From Vibrio navarrensis (GTDB lineage Bacteria; Pseudomonadota; Gammaproteobacteria; Enterobacterales; Vibrionaceae): a stretch of 64,000 nucleotides of DNA. The DNA lies in assembly GCF_015767675.1 (NCBI RefSeq), contig NZ_CP065218.1:1054001-1118000 (forward strand), written 5' to 3'. Numbering within the stretch: the stretch's first letter is position 1; each line of letters begins with the position of its first letter. The position numbers were made by a program, and so were the translations under genes. The notes under the pieces are model-generated. The model was not told the DNA's origin. It was given only the letters and a program-made list of their open reading frames with translations, and searched no databases. Shown in pieces: positions 48,483 to 58,640 of the stretch.

Positions 48483-51050
48483 ATGATAGACGACGCAACT
48501 TCAATCAAACGCCAATCTCTGGCCACCTTAATCACCCGCATATTTTTACTGGTACTCGGTGTGATCACTATCGGGATTTTTATCCAGAGTTATTATTTCA
48601 GCAATAAAATCATCAATCAGGAAGTGCTGCGTACCAAGCAACAGACGTCAGCACTGGTGAGAAACCTGTTTGAAAACCACTTGGTCGCGCTGCAGATCCA
48701 CCATGATAACAGCGCGAAAAGTAGCGCGATATTTGACTTTTTTGCGCAAAAAAATAGCGAAAATCTCGATTTCTTTTTCCTCAGTGTCGATCAAGCGGAT
48801 CCGTCTCATACGCCAGAATTTCGCTTTCTCACCGATGCCTCCGGTGTGATTTGGGATGACGGTAATGGCCATTTCTATGGCGTCAATGAAGTGATCTTAG
48901 CGAAGATTGCTCGCCGCGTCGCATTCAATAACAACTGGCACTATCTTTCCATGCTCACCCTGATGGGCCCAAGACACCTATTGGTAAGGCGCTCACCAGT
49001 GATTGATCCAAACAGTGGTGAAGTGCACGGGCAGTTTTATGTCACTATGGTGCTGGATAACAACTTCCCGCTGGTCGAGATGTTAGAGAGCGGCAGTAAC
49101 AGCGACAGCATTCTTTTATTGGCTGAGCAGAATACCATCGCGCATTCAATGAATGGTAACGAGACTTACGACGTAGATGCCGTTATGGAACTTAAAGAGG
49201 CTGCGGATAATGCAGTGATGCACAATAACCTTGTCAGCCAAACCGCAATTCGCATCAATTCGTCCGATACACCTTTATCCATCTTGGCGGTACAAGACAA
49301 CAGCCATGTGGTTTCTCTGCAGCGACAACATTATCTCGGTATTATTTTCTCAATTTTACTGATGCTCATGCTTTCAATGATGATCCGGGTGTGGATCCAA
49401 AACCGCGTTGCAAACGCCTTGAGTACCTTGATGAACTACAGTCGCTTTGGCGCCGCTGGTGAGCGCTTTCAGCGATTTTTGGGTTCTGACATTGTTGAGT
49501 TCGATCACATTGGTCACACATTAGAAGATACCTTCGAGCAGCTTGAATCTCAGCGCCGCTCTTTTCAGGATTTATTCAATTTTGCGCTCTCTCCTATGAT
49601 GGTGTGGTCAGAAAATGGTCTGCTGATTAAGATGAATCCCGCCGCGCGTAAAGAGCTGGTGGTTGATAGCCTTGATCAGCCTGAAATGATGCATCCGGTG
49701 TTTCATTCGTTTAAACAACTGTTGTTGCCGCATGTCTCCATGGCAGGTCAAGGGGCCACTTTAACGGGCGTCAACGTGCCGATTGGTGACAAAATATTCC
49801 GTTGGAACCTGTCTCCTATTGTGGTGGACCACGGCATCAGCGGCATCATCGTGCAGGGGCAGGACATCACCACCTTGATTGAAGCCGAAAGGCAAAGCCA
49901 GCTTGCTCGACGCGAAGCTGAGCAGTCTGCAAAGACTCGCGCGGATTTCTTAGCGAAAATGAGCCATGAAATACGTACTCCGCTCAACGGTGTTCTTGGT
50001 ATTGCGCAACTGCTCAAACGTTCGGTGCAAGGAGAAGAGAATCTTAAACAGGTGGATGTTCTGTGTCACAGTGGCGAACATCTGCTGGCGGTACTTAATG
50101 ACATTCTTGATTTCTCAAAGATTGAACAAGGCAAATTCAACATCAAGAAACGTCATTTCAGTTTCGCCGATACCTTGTATACCGTGGAGAACATCTATCG
50201 ACCAATTTGCCGTGACAAAGGAGTAGTTCTCTCAATTCAAAGCGATTTGCCACAGACTTATCAGCTTTGCACTGATCAAGTTCGTCTCAATCAGATCTTG
50301 TTCAATCTGCTCAATAACGCGGTGAAATTCACCATGCACGGGCACATTGATGTGACTTTCTCTTTGACGTCGAGCGAGCAAACACCGCAGAAACTGGAGA
50401 TCCGTGTTGCAGACACGGGCATTGGCATTGCTCAAGACAAATTGGAGAGTATTTTTGAGCCCTTTGTGCAGGCAGAATCCATTACTACGCGAGAATACGA
50501 TGGGAGTGGCCTTGGCTTAACCATAGTTAAGAATCTGGTGGAGATGCTTGGTGGGGAGATCAAGGTGAAGAGCGAACTTGGACGAGGTTCTGAGTTTTGC
50601 GTCCTCTTACCTGCTAGCGAAAGTGTTCCTCCCGAAGCAAACAGCGGCGTTGCCGTTACACCAGAAAACTTATTCGCTCAGCCGCTAAAAGTGCTGTTAG
50701 TCGAAGATAACCACACCAATGCCTTCATATTAAAAGCGTTCTGCCAAAAATATCGCATGCAAGTGGAATGGGTTCAAGACGGTACGTTGGCGTTGGAAAA
50801 ACTAACAAGCGAGACATTTGATCTGGTTATCATGGATAATCAGTTGCCGAAGATGGGAGGCATCACGGCCACCAAATTGATCCGTGAGGACCTGAAGTTG
50901 GCGACCCCAGTTTACGCGTGTACGGCGGATACCCAAGAAGAGACCAAGCGCGCTTTCTTATCTGCGGGCGCGAACTACGTATTGGTGAAGCCGATTAAAG
51001 AAGAGGCCTTATACCGTGCTTTTGTGCACTTTAAGCAGCATTTTTGCTAA
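48483..51050 (+). CDS. luxQ: AI-2 hybrid sensor kinase/phosphatase LuxQ
   Basis: 855 residues. TM1 (about 17-38) and TM2 (about 282-300) enclose the LuxQ periplasmic domain that binds LuxP. A PAS-like region, HisKA ([15 protein letters not shown], His about 495), HATPase ([37 protein letters not shown]) and a receiver ([13 protein letters not shown], Asp about 785) follow. At low AI-2 it phosphorylates LuxU and LuxO, driving qrr; at high AI-2 it dephosphorylates them. Operon with luxP. Confidence 0.96.
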   Translation: MIDDATSIKRQSLATLITRIFLLVLGVITIGIFIQSYYFSNKIINQEVLRTKQQTSALVRNLFENHLVALQIHHDNSAKSSAIFDFFAQKNSENLDFFFLSVDQADPSHTPEFRFLTDASGVIWDDGNGHFYGVNEVILAKIARRVAFNNNWHYLSMLTLMGPRHLLVRRSPVIDPNSGEVHGQFYVTMVLDNNFPLVEMLESGSNSDSILLLAEQNTIAHSMNGNETYDVDAVMELKEAADNAVMHNNLVSQTAIRINSSDTPLSILAVQDNSHVVSLQRQHYLGIIFSILLMLMLSMMIRVWIQNRVANALSTLMNYSRFGAAGERFQRFLGSDIVEFDHIGHTLEDTFEQLESQRRSFQDLFNFALSPMMVWSENGLLIKMNPAARKELVVDSLDQPEMMHPVFHSFKQLLLPHVSMAGQGATLTGVNVPIGDKIFRWNLSPIVVDHGISGIIVQGQDITTLIEAERQSQLARREAEQSAKTRADFLAKMSHEIRTPLNGVLGIAQLLKRSVQGEENLKQVDVLCHSGEHLLAVLNDILDFSKIEQGKFNIKKRHFSFADTLYTVENIYRPICRDKGVVLSIQSDLPQTYQLCTDQVRLNQILFNLLNNAVKFTMHGHIDVTFSLTSSEQTPQKLEIRVADTGIGIAQDKLESIFEPFVQAESITTREYDGSGLGLTIVKNLVEMLGGEIKVKSELGRGSEFCVLLPASESVPPEANSGVAVTPENLFAQPLKVLLVEDNHTNAFILKAFCQKYRMQVEWVQDGTLALEKLTSETFDLVIMDNQLPKMGGITATKLIREDLKLATPVYACTADTQEETKRAFLSAGANYVLVKPIKEEALYRAFVHFKQHFC

Positions 51051-51084
51051 TGAATCTGGCAACTCTTTTGTTAACTCAACGGGG

Positions 51085-51747
51085 CTAAGCCTGACCCGCT
51101 TTAAAAGAGAGCTCAAGCAGCTCTCTTTTTAATTCGCTAGTCATTCTCACTTCTTGTTCGAAACTGATGCCGACAAACCAGCCATTGGGCATTTTACGCA
51201 CACTTGCGATATGACAGCCGTTATCTGCGGAGATAAAGCGGTTCAGTGTGGACTCGACTTTAACAAAAGCGCCTTTGGCAAATTCGGGCTCGACGAGTGT
51301 GGTGAATCCGCAGCCAGAGACAGAAAAATCGATCAAGTTGCCTTGATACTGATTGCCATTGTGCGTCAGCATACCGTTGAGCGCCACCTTGTAACGCACG
51401 TGTTCGCGCACAGGCTTAGTGGCAAAATTGCTCGGTATACGGAGAAAAAGGAGAAACGCGGGCTTGGCAATGGTCGTCAAAATACTGCTTTTGAACGCAA
51501 CGATATGACCCAGCTCAGTATCGGCAATACCGCGTACCACCACATCCGTGTTCTCCAATTTGCGCAAGACAAACTCTTCCTTGTCCTTTTCGGCGATTTC
51601 AATAATGACAAAGTGCTTATCTTTCAAACCAATGAAAGTGGCTGGGCGAGCCATTTTATCATCTGGACCAAACTCAAAGCTGACATTCAGTTTCATGCCG
51701 GGGGTTAGGAAACGGCGAATTTCTTCCTTGCTATTGCTGGGAGCCAT
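51085..51747 (-). CDS. PilZ-domain c-di-GMP binding protein (PlzE-like)
   Basis: 220 residues. An N-terminal YcgR-like beta domain (about 1-105) is followed by a PilZ domain: REHVRYKV supplies the RxxxR motif (near 115) and DFSVSGCG the D-x-S-x-x-G motif (near 140). It binds cyclic di-GMP and typically modulates motility. In V. cholerae a PilZ gene (plzE) also adjoins luxQ, so this is probably its orthologue by synteny (from memory). Convergent with luxQ. Confidence 0.85.
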   Translation of the reverse strand: MAPSNSKEEIRRFLTPGMKLNVSFEFGPDDKMARPATFIGLKDKHFVIIEIAEKDKEEFVLRKLENTDVVVRGIADTELGHIVAFKSSILTTIAKPAFLLFLRIPSNFATKPVREHVRYKVALNGMLTHNGNQYQGNLIDFSVSGCGFTTLVEPEFAKGAFVKVESTLNRFISADNGCHIASVRKMPNGWFVGISFEQEVRMTSELKRELLELSFKAGQA

Positions 51748-51886
51748 GGAGCGTTCTGTTTTATCGTTTAGGTATCTGAACTATAAACTGGAAGAGAGCG
51801 GCATCAAAGTAAGGATGCCGCGCAGACAAGAGGTTAATGCGTATTTTGTGACGTTGTCCGTCTCTGCAATCGGGTGTTGAAAATGC

Positions 51887-52825
51887 CTAACGTTTTTCGA
51901 CACCGTGCGCTGGTGGCTGGTAATCCAGCGACGTATCGTGACGCATGAAGATGTTGCTGGCGATAAGGCTACCGCTGCTGACGACAATCAGTGCTAACCA
52001 AGTGATGTTATCAGGATATTCGCCAAAGGCAGGTATCGCGAGCACAGTCGCAAGTACAGGCGTTGCGCTGCCAAAGGCGGCACTCCTTTCAGCACCGAGC
52101 GTGCGTACAGCGTATAGATAGGTGACAGACGCGATTAAGCCCGCGCCGAGGCCTTGAATTAAAGTATGGCCCAGTAACTCACGCCAAGGCCATTCAGCGA
52201 GCGGAGCCTGAACCAGATAACTTGGCAATAGGCCGCTGTACATAGCCAGCACGAGAGCGATCAAAGAGAACAAGGCAACAAAACCTGAACTGACTAAGGC
52301 ATTGAGATTGGCGACCCGAGCGCTGATGGTAAAACTCGCCCACATCAGACTACAAAGAAGAAACAGCAGATGTCCTTTGGTTTCTTGCCCTAAGTGTAAG
52401 CCATTCAAATGAGGAGCCAAAAATAACCCAATGCCTATGACAACCAGCGACAAGCCAAATATTCTATGTCGACTCAGTGGCTGTTGATAGAACAGCACCG
52501 CAATACCTGTGACAAACAAAGGCAGGGTTCCCGGAACCAGTGTGCTGCCGTGGGCCACCGGGACATAGTGCATCGCTGTGCCCGCCATGAGCAGATAAGG
52601 CAAGCCGCTGCCAATAAACATGCCTGCTAGATAGCGTTTGGGTACCTGAACAATCTGAGTTTTTGCTCTGAGGACCAGTGGTGAAAGTACAAGCGCTGGT
52701 ATGAGAAAACGTGTTAGGGCTATATCGGCAGGCTGAAGCGCTGAAATCGCGCCGCCTTTCAACGAGAGAAAAAAGCCAGACCAAATGAATAAGGTGATGA
52801 ATATCGCGAGGTAGCCGAGCGTCAT
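51887..52825 (-). CDS. DMT-superfamily (EamA) permease
   Basis: 312 residues with ten membrane helices in two EamA repeats: FIWSGFFLSLKGGAISALQP in the first and LMWASFTISARVANLNALVS opening the second. It is a probable metabolite or amino-acid exporter. The divergent Lrp-type regulator at 52966 is its likely controller. Confidence 0.87.
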   Translation of the reverse strand: MTLGYLAIFITLFIWSGFFLSLKGGAISALQPADIALTRFLIPALVLSPLVLRAKTQIVQVPKRYLAGMFIGSGLPYLLMAGTAMHYVPVAHGSTLVPGTLPLFVTGIAVLFYQQPLSRHRIFGLSLVVIGIGLFLAPHLNGLHLGQETKGHLLFLLCSLMWASFTISARVANLNALVSSGFVALFSLIALVLAMYSGLLPSYLVQAPLAEWPWRELLGHTLIQGLGAGLIASVTYLYAVRTLGAERSAAFGSATPVLATVLAIPAFGEYPDNITWLALIVVSSGSLIASNIFMRHDTSLDYQPPAHGVEKR

Positions 52826-52965
52826 AATGTGCATGAATAAGTTAACATAGTGTTAATTATCGTTTGTTGTTCGGGGTGAATTTTGGCAAAAATCATCATA
52901 GATGAGATAAATATTGATGATTTCCACTAATTAAATCGTTTTTGATGAAGAGAAAAGCCAGTGTG

Positions 52966-53421
52966 ATGGATAGGATAGATAAGAAAATACTCGGATTGAT
53001 TCAAGAAGATGGTCGCCTAACCACTGCAGAGATCGCTGATAAGGTTGGTTTATCTGCCTCGCCCTGCGCAAGACGGATTAAACGTTTAGAGCAAGATGGC
53101 ATCATCGCTGGATATCATGCGTATCTAGTTCGGGATAAAGTGGGTATTGCCATGACGGTGTTTGTCGAGGTGAGTCTCAACAATCATCAAGTGACGTCAA
53201 TTGATCACTTTGAACAAGCCATTGTAGAAATGGAAGAAGTCGTCAGTTGTCACGTCGTCTCCGGAGCCTACGACTACTTGCTTGAGGTAGTGGCAAAAGA
53301 CTTAACCGGATATGAAGCGTTTACTCGAAAGTTGCAGCGTTTACAAAACGTCAAGGATATTCATACGCACTTAGCGATTCGTAACGTAAAAAACTCAGCG
53401 GCACTGCCGATCTACCGCTAA
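52966..53421 (+). CDS. Lrp/AsnC-family regulator divergent from the DMT permease
   Basis: 151 residues beginning MDRIDKKILGLIQEDGRLTT. HTH AEIADKVGLSASPCARRIKR is followed by the RAM domain (CHVVSGAYDYLLEVVAKDL). The start at 52966 fits the family N-terminus; upstream codons to 52942 are not conserved in Lrp proteins. The 140-bp intergenic region includes AT-rich repeats (GTTAATTATC) suitable for binding. Confidence 0.87.
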   Translation: MDRIDKKILGLIQEDGRLTTAEIADKVGLSASPCARRIKRLEQDGIIAGYHAYLVRDKVGIAMTVFVEVSLNNHQVTSIDHFEQAIVEMEEVVSCHVVSGAYDYLLEVVAKDLTGYEAFTRKLQRLQNVKDIHTHLAIRNVKNSAALPIYR

Positions 53422-53474
53422 TAAAAAGCGGAGCTCAAATTGCTCCGCTGATAAAATTCGTTTGCTAACAATGA

Positions 53475-53717
53475 CTACTGATGGCGCATTTGAGAAATTT
53501 CACAATTGCCCGTATCTCGGTCGATTCGAAAAGAGAATGCCGCAGAGTGATATTCTGAGCCATCACACCAAATGGTTTCTCCGAAGATCTTGCACAAATC
53601 AAGGTCGTTGATCGATCCAAATTCTTTCACGTGTCTGACGACGGATAAGAATTTCGCTCTAGCAACGGTTTGACTTTCCATGTGATTCAAGCGATTGAAA
53701 AGCATGTCATTTTGCAT
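53475..53717 (-). CDS. Hypothetical protein, 80 residues
   Basis: MQNDMLFNRLNHMESQTVAR continues as a small soluble protein with a C-terminal sequence SFRIDRDTGNCEISQMRHQ. No domain recognised. ATG at 53717 or 53723. It is convergent with the Lrp gene. Confidence 0.5.
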   Translation of the reverse strand: MQNDMLFNRLNHMESQTVARAKFLSVVRHVKEFGSINDLDLCKIFGETIWCDGSEYHSAAFSFRIDRDTGNCEISQMRHQ

Positions 53718-54031
53718 GTTCACCAGCCAACTATTTTGTTTTATGAAAACTTATGAATACGAAGTTAACCAAAAAAGCAGCAAAAGTAAAGCATTATTGT
53801 GACGCGTGTCGCTATTTTCCCCCTGTGCTGGTACTAAAAGTCCTGTAAGGAAAAGGGTTTTACGGCTCTTCGAGTACATACGCGCTCTTCACGTTAGGGT
53901 GACTATTTAAGCAGTGGGCACGAACGGTATGCTATACCTAGGAGAGATTGTTTTGGCTAGTTGGCGTAAAGCGATGTTTTCGTTATGCTCATGAGCAAAA
54001 CAGAGCCGAAAAACAGAAGACGGATGTGTGG

Positions 54032-54694
54032 ATGAAAAAAATTTTGGTGGTGTTAATTATCCTGTTGTTGCTGGTTGGAGCCGCAGCGGGCTATTACGTC
54101 TTCTTTATGCAGCCGGAGGAAGTAAAAGAGCCGCAAAGCGAACAAGCGCCACCAGCGGTTGCTACCGAGATGAAACCTATACTTGATCTTGAAGCGCCGG
54201 CCCCAGAAATTACGGAATATTACGTCGTTGAGCGACGTATTAGCGTGCACAATAAACCTCAAGAAGATGCGTTGGTGGTCGATCATCTTTATAAAGGAGA
54301 GAAGCTCACCATTTTGGAAAAACAACTCGGCTGGGGGCGAATTACCGATTATCTCGTCTATGAGGAAGGGGGGGAAGAGACGGCGGAGTGGGTCAATATG
54401 ACGCAGTTATCTAACGAGAAACCCGTGATAGAAGAGATGGAACGCTTGGAGATTCTCGATGGATACATCGCGCGTTCAGATGATCTCCTACAGCATCAGG
54501 AGGTTTTCCGCAAACACACTCAACAACTGCTGAATGATGGCACTTGCAAGCCGCAAGATTTTGAGGAACTCGGTGGTTGGGTGCGCTCCGTCACTTTTCA
54601 GCCTAGAGAAGTGTATTTCATATACTGTGGCGGCTTGGATCAAGAAAATAAAATTTATCTCGATATCAATAGCGGAGATATTTTCTATCGATAG
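54032..54694 (+). CDS. Membrane-anchored protein with SH3-like domain
   Basis: 220 residues from ATG 54032: KKILVVLIILLLLVGAAAGY is an N-terminal membrane anchor, followed by a Pro/Glu-rich linker (PEEVKEPQSEQAPPAVATE). An SH3_3-like segment, YYVVERRISVHNKPQEDALV to GWGRITDYLV, lies at about residues 62-108. The C-terminal 90 residues include two cysteines (GTCKPQD, IYCGG) that may form a disulfide. Periplasmic; function unknown. Confidence 0.7.
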   Translation: MKKILVVLIILLLLVGAAAGYYVFFMQPEEVKEPQSEQAPPAVATEMKPILDLEAPAPEITEYYVVERRISVHNKPQEDALVVDHLYKGEKLTILEKQLGWGRITDYLVYEEGGEETAEWVNMTQLSNEKPVIEEMERLEILDGYIARSDDLLQHQEVFRKHTQQLLNDGTCKPQDFEELGGWVRSVTFQPREVYFIYCGGLDQENKIYLDINSGDIFYR

Positions 54695-54768
54695 ATTGAA
54701 CGCTACCCATCGGCGCAGATTTTAGATTTTTTTAGTTGAGCTAGATCCACCTTAGGCATAGTATGACC

Positions 54769-54795
54769 AAGCAAGCCACTGTGGCTTGCTTTTTG
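54769..54795 (+). terminator. Terminator between the SH3-like gene and vemP
   Basis: AAGCAAGCCAC / GTGGCTTGCTT with a one-base loop region, followed by TTTTTG. It spans the ATG-like codon at 54763 region, which argues that vemP starts later, at 54811. Confidence 0.8.
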
Positions 54796-54810
54796 ATCTT
54801 GAGTACCGCG

Positions 54811-55278
54811 ATGCATTCAAACTTTTTACGACTATTGGCTTTGCTGTTAACACTGGTGATGACACCAGTAGAAGCCTTTGCATCGATTGCCGAGAACATA
54901 GAACGTTCCAACTCATTAAGCGGACGTCTTGCTAGCGCACACCTCAAGCTGACCAATCACTTTGCTGGTGAAAGCCGTAGCGAGCAGGACAGTGCTTCTT
55001 TTCCCGTTTCACAATCGTATCAACGACATGATGCTGCCGCTATCTTGCATGCGAATCGTTGGAGTGTTGCGCAGCGTGAAGACTCACCGCGGAACAGCGA
55101 CCCGCTCTTCTTTAGTGGCCTTGATCAACCTAACATTCATGGCAACTTATTTCGTCTTTACGATTGTTTAAGACAGCTTGAGCTATTACGAGCCTACCAT
55201 TTTTCTCCCAACCATCGTTTGGCGGGTTGGAAAGAAACCAATGCCATGTACGTCGCGCTCAACAGTCAATTTTCCTGA
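54811..55278 (+). CDS. vemP: VemP, force-sensing translation-arrest peptide
   Basis: 155 residues from ATG 54811. A signal sequence (HSNFLRLLALLLTLVMTPVE, then AFA) makes it a Sec substrate. The C-terminus GWKETNAMYVALNSQ (139-153) followed by FS-stop matches the arrest sequence of V. alginolyticus VemP (159 residues, stalls at Gln156); the equivalent is Gln153. As established there, stalling persists when export is slow (low Na+) and opens the secD2 ribosome-binding site. The gene sits 71 nt before secD2, the expected place. The start is set by the upstream terminator and the signal peptide. Confidence 0.93.
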   Translation: MHSNFLRLLALLLTLVMTPVEAFASIAENIERSNSLSGRLASAHLKLTNHFAGESRSEQDSASFPVSQSYQRHDAAAILHANRWSVAQREDSPRNSDPLFFSGLDQPNIHGNLFRLYDCLRQLELLRAYHFSPNHRLAGWKETNAMYVALNSQFS

Positions 55279-55343
55279 CTCAATTTTCTAATCAAAAAAC
55301 ATTTATTTGAACTGAATTGACTCTGTCTCTCTAGACGGAGGGG
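55264..55343 (+). promoter_or_regulatory. RNA switch masking the secD2 ribosome-binding site
   Basis: CTCTGTC (55321-55327) pairs with GACGGAG (55334-55340) and covers the Shine-Dalgarno GGAGGGG (55337-55343). Upstream, AGTCAATT (55264-55271, the last vemP codons) can pair with AATTGACT (55315-55322). A ribosome stalled at the Gln153 codon (55267-55269) would sit on the upstream strand of this structure and free the site. Confidence 0.75.
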
Positions 55344-55349
55344 AAAACT

Positions 55350-57179
55350 ATGACAAAAAAACACAAATCGGCCAAGGTGCTCAATCACTATTCCGTTTGG
55401 AAGTACTTGGTGTTGATTACTACCCTAGTGATTCTCACTTTAAGCGCGATTCCAACGTGGTATGGCGAGCAACCCTCAATCCAGATTGCCTACGCGAAAG
55501 ATACGACGCCTCAGTATGATCTGCTGCAATTGAAAAAATGGTTGGCTTCACAAGAGATCACGGTGGATAAGATCACCCAGCAAAACGGCGTAACGACCTT
55601 GGTATTTGCCGACGAAAACGCGCAAAGCCTCGCTAGAAAACGTCTAGATGGCGTCTTACATGCTGATGCAACCCTCACGTTTTCTTACCTCTCGATCGCG
55701 CCGCAATGGCTGAGCGACTTAGGGTTCAATCCGATCAAACTCGGGTTAGATCTACGTGGCGGGGTACAGTTTCTGCTCAATGTGGATGTAGACAAAGCGT
55801 TTGAAGAGCAACGGGACGCCTTAGCTGATGAAGTTCGTGCGATGCTACGTAGCGAGAAACTGCGCTCCGTGCAAATCCAGGCGAGCAAAACTTCCGAGCT
55901 ACGAGTGCTCAGCGAGAGTGTGCAGGCCAAGGATAAAGTGGTGTCGTTTATCAAAACCAATTATGCCAATTGGCAAACGCGCACAGAAGCTGGAGCCTTA
56001 GTCATTAAGCCATCAGAGGCCTACGTGAGCGAGTTCCAAAGCACAACGCTCAAGCAAAATCTTAAGATCATGCGCGATCGCATTGAAGAGCTTGGCATTA
56101 CGGAAGCCTTGGTGCAGCGTCAAGGTGCGCACAGTATTCGCATTGAGCTACCCGGAGTGCAAGACCCTGCTCAAGCGAAAAATGTGATTGGCGCAACGGC
56201 CAGTCTGGCTTTCTATGCAGTGAAAGCTCCGGGCGCAGTGTCTTCGTCAGAAGATCTTATCCTCAGTGACAATGATGGCCGTCAAGTGATTCTGGATAAA
56301 CGCCCAGTGCTAACCGGAGAGCATATTGTCAACGCCCGCGCTGGCGTGGATAAGATGGGCATGTCGGAAGTGAACATCTCACTCGACCATAGTGGCGGCA
56401 AGAAGATGAGCGATTTCTCCGCCAAACATTTGGGTAAACCGATGGCGACGGTTTACCGCGAATACATTACACAAGAAAATGGTGAGATCTCGCGCAGTGA
56501 GCGTGTGATCAGTGTGGCCACGATTCAGTCTCAACTGGGCAGCCAATTTCGCATCACCGGTGCTGGCAGCATGGATGAGGCGCAGCAACTGGCTCTGTTG
56601 CTGCGAGCGGGATCGTTGACCGCTCCCGTCTCGATTGTTGAAGAGCGCACCATTGGCGCGTCACTCGGAGCGGAAAACATCGAAAACGGCTTTGCCGCTC
56701 TGGCATTAGGCATGGGGCTGACGCTAACTTTCATGGCGCTCTGGTATCGTCGTCTGGGCTGGGTGGCTAATGTTGCACTTGTCGCCAACATGCTTTGTTT
56801 ACTTGGTCTCATCGCTTTGCTTCCGGGCGCTGTACTGACATTACCGGGCATCGCTGGCTTAGTATTGACGGTCGGGATGGCAGTCGACACCAACGTGATC
56901 ATTTTTGAGAGAATTAAAGACAAGATGCGTGAAGGACGCAGCTTCGCGCAAGCGATTGATGCTGGGTTTGACAGCGCTTTCTCAACCATTCTCGATGCCA
57001 ATATCACCACTATGATTACCGCCGTCGTGCTCTATGCCATCGGCAATGGGCCAATTCAAGGCTTCGCATTAACGTTGGGATTGGGCCTGCTGACCAGTAT
57101 GTTCACGGGTGTTTTTGCTTCTCGAGCCATGATCAATCTGATCTGGGGACGAGATAGCCGCCGCAGTGTGAGGGTTTAA
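55350..57179 (+). CDS. secD2: Protein-export membrane protein SecD, second copy
   Basis: 609 residues. One N-terminal helix (about 17-37), a large periplasmic P1 region starting with the D1 motif GLDLRGGVQFLLNVD (about 132-146), and five C-terminal helices with TVGMAVDTNVIIFERIKDKM (about 509-528). Together with SecF it uses the ion gradient to pull proteins out of SecYEG. Vibrios have SecDF1 (Na+ type) and SecDF2; the vemP leader identifies this as SecDF2, induced at low salt in V. alginolyticus. Confidence 0.95.
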   Translation: MTKKHKSAKVLNHYSVWKYLVLITTLVILTLSAIPTWYGEQPSIQIAYAKDTTPQYDLLQLKKWLASQEITVDKITQQNGVTTLVFADENAQSLARKRLDGVLHADATLTFSYLSIAPQWLSDLGFNPIKLGLDLRGGVQFLLNVDVDKAFEEQRDALADEVRAMLRSEKLRSVQIQASKTSELRVLSESVQAKDKVVSFIKTNYANWQTRTEAGALVIKPSEAYVSEFQSTTLKQNLKIMRDRIEELGITEALVQRQGAHSIRIELPGVQDPAQAKNVIGATASLAFYAVKAPGAVSSSEDLILSDNDGRQVILDKRPVLTGEHIVNARAGVDKMGMSEVNISLDHSGGKKMSDFSAKHLGKPMATVYREYITQENGEISRSERVISVATIQSQLGSQFRITGAGSMDEAQQLALLLRAGSLTAPVSIVEERTIGASLGAENIENGFAALALGMGLTLTFMALWYRRLGWVANVALVANMLCLLGLIALLPGAVLTLPGIAGLVLTVGMAVDTNVIIFERIKDKMREGRSFAQAIDAGFDSAFSTILDANITTMITAVVLYAIGNGPIQGFALTLGLGLLTSMFTGVFASRAMINLIWGRDSRRSVRV

Positions 57180-57181
57180 CT

Positions 57182-58084
57182 ATGATCAATTCTATGAAAA
57201 AGCACATCCGTTCGATCCGTTACTTGACCAGCGTCATTTCACTCGCACTGATGCTCGTTGCTTTGGGAGCATTGGCGGTACGCGGTTTAAATCTAGGGTT
57301 AGATTTTACCGGAGGTATGGTCACTGAAGTGGCGTTAGCGCCCACGGTGACCAATCATCAGTTACTCGATGCAGTACAACCGATTTTGGGTGAATCGGCT
57401 ACGGTGACTAAGGCGGGAGAAGAGGGGCGATGGGTGATTCGCTACTCATTACCTGAGGAGCAAACCAGCCTTCCAGATCTATCCAGTGGGTTGGCATCTG
57501 TCTCCTCGCAGGTATCGGTGATTAGCAATAGTGTGGTTGGGGCACAAGTTGGGCAGGATTTACTTGAACAAGGCGGCATGGCCATGCTGGTTTGTCTCTT
57601 GGCGATTTTGGGTTACCTCTGTCTGCGCTTTGAATGGCGTCTAGCCGGCGGCTCTTTAGTGGCTTTGCTTCACGATGTAGTACTGGTGCTGGGTTTCTTT
57701 GCTATCACGCAGATGGAATTTAATTTGACGGTTTTCGCTGCCATTTTAGCGATATTGGGTTACTCTCTGAACGATTCGATCATTATTGCTGATCGTATTC
57801 GTGAACTGTTGATCGCTAAACAAGACGACACCACGGAGCAGATCAACGATCAAGCCGTGATAGGCACGTTTTCGCGTACCATGGTCACGTCGGGGACCAC
57901 GCTCATCACCATCGCTGCACTCTGGTTAATGGGCGGTAGCGCCTTGCTGGGTTTCTCAACGGCGATGTTTATTGGCGTGCTCTCTGGTACTTGGTCGTCA
58001 ATTTCTATTGGTACGGTCTTACCAGAATGGTGGCAGCTTAAACCAGTCCATTACTTGCCGGCAGAAATCGACACAGCTCCTTAG
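57182..58084 (+). CDS. secF2: Protein-export membrane protein SecF, second copy
   Basis: 300 residues with six helices. Motif GLNLGLDFTGGMVTEVA begins the periplasmic domain (near 31-47), and GYSLNDSIIIADRIREL (near 196-212) is the conserved SecF helix-4 motif. It starts 2 nt after secD2; GAGG lies 8 nt upstream. Confidence 0.95.
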   Translation: MINSMKKHIRSIRYLTSVISLALMLVALGALAVRGLNLGLDFTGGMVTEVALAPTVTNHQLLDAVQPILGESATVTKAGEEGRWVIRYSLPEEQTSLPDLSSGLASVSSQVSVISNSVVGAQVGQDLLEQGGMAMLVCLLAILGYLCLRFEWRLAGGSLVALLHDVVLVLGFFAITQMEFNLTVFAAILAILGYSLNDSIIIADRIRELLIAKQDDTTEQINDQAVIGTFSRTMVTSGTTLITIAALWLMGGSALLGFSTAMFIGVLSGTWSSISIGTVLPEWWQLKPVHYLPAEIDTAP

Positions 58085-58146
58085 CTCACAGAGCATTCGT
58101 CGAACGGTAAATAGCGTTACGCGATAAAATAGTGAATACATAAAAC

Positions 58147-58176
58147 AAAGCCACAGAATAATGTGGCTTTATTTTA
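58147..58176 (+). terminator. secDF2 terminator
   Basis: AAAGCCACA / TGTGGCTTT, a 9-bp stem with a 6-nt loop followed by ATTTTATTT. Confidence 0.88.
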
Positions 58177-58640
58177 TTTAAAAATTTAATCTTAAAAAAT
58201 ATATATCAATTAGTGTGGATTTTAGTTGGATATTTATTGATAAATAAGAATTTAGATAGATGAAGGAAATATATCGGTAATTCGTTGAGAGTGTCTGTAA
58301 GTTATACACTTCAGCGATGAAACAAGAAAAAACATCAAGTCCTATTTAATACAATCACTTACGAATCTTCTCATCAACATTAAGATTATAAATTCATTTT
58401 AATTCAATGAATTATATTTTCATTAACCATTTTATAACATTTCATCCCTTATGAGATCTAGCTCAACATTAGGTGTAATTTTTAAAATTTTATTTGAAAT
58501 GTAATATTTATAAGTTAGCTTATTTAAATAGGTGAACGTTAGATGAAGACGTCACAAATAATATTTAAATTGTCAGTTGGCAAATATTTGCCAATCGGTC
58601 TATGTGCTAGATTTTTTGCTGTTAAGAATGGAGTTCTTAG
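58177..58640. other. AT-rich upstream region of the pha operon
   Basis: 464 bp with no supported ORF, markedly A/T-rich compared with its neighbours. Several TTAA and AATT tracts suggest H-NS-type or bent DNA. The only clear element is the palindrome at 58577-58594. GGAG 8 nt before phaB is the ribosome-binding site. Confidence 0.5.
58577..58594. promoter_or_regulatory. Perfect 18-bp palindrome upstream of phaB (operator candidate)
   Basis: TTGGCAAATATTTGCCAA is fully self-complementary and lies 46 bp before the phaB start. TTGCCA at its right half could serve as a -35. No pha repressor gene is in the window. Confidence 0.65.

Noticed and set aside
54763..54810. vemP start at ATG 54763
   Set aside because: This stretch contains an intrinsic terminator hairpin and the codons would delay the signal peptide; ATG 54811 gives a normal signal sequence and the expected length.
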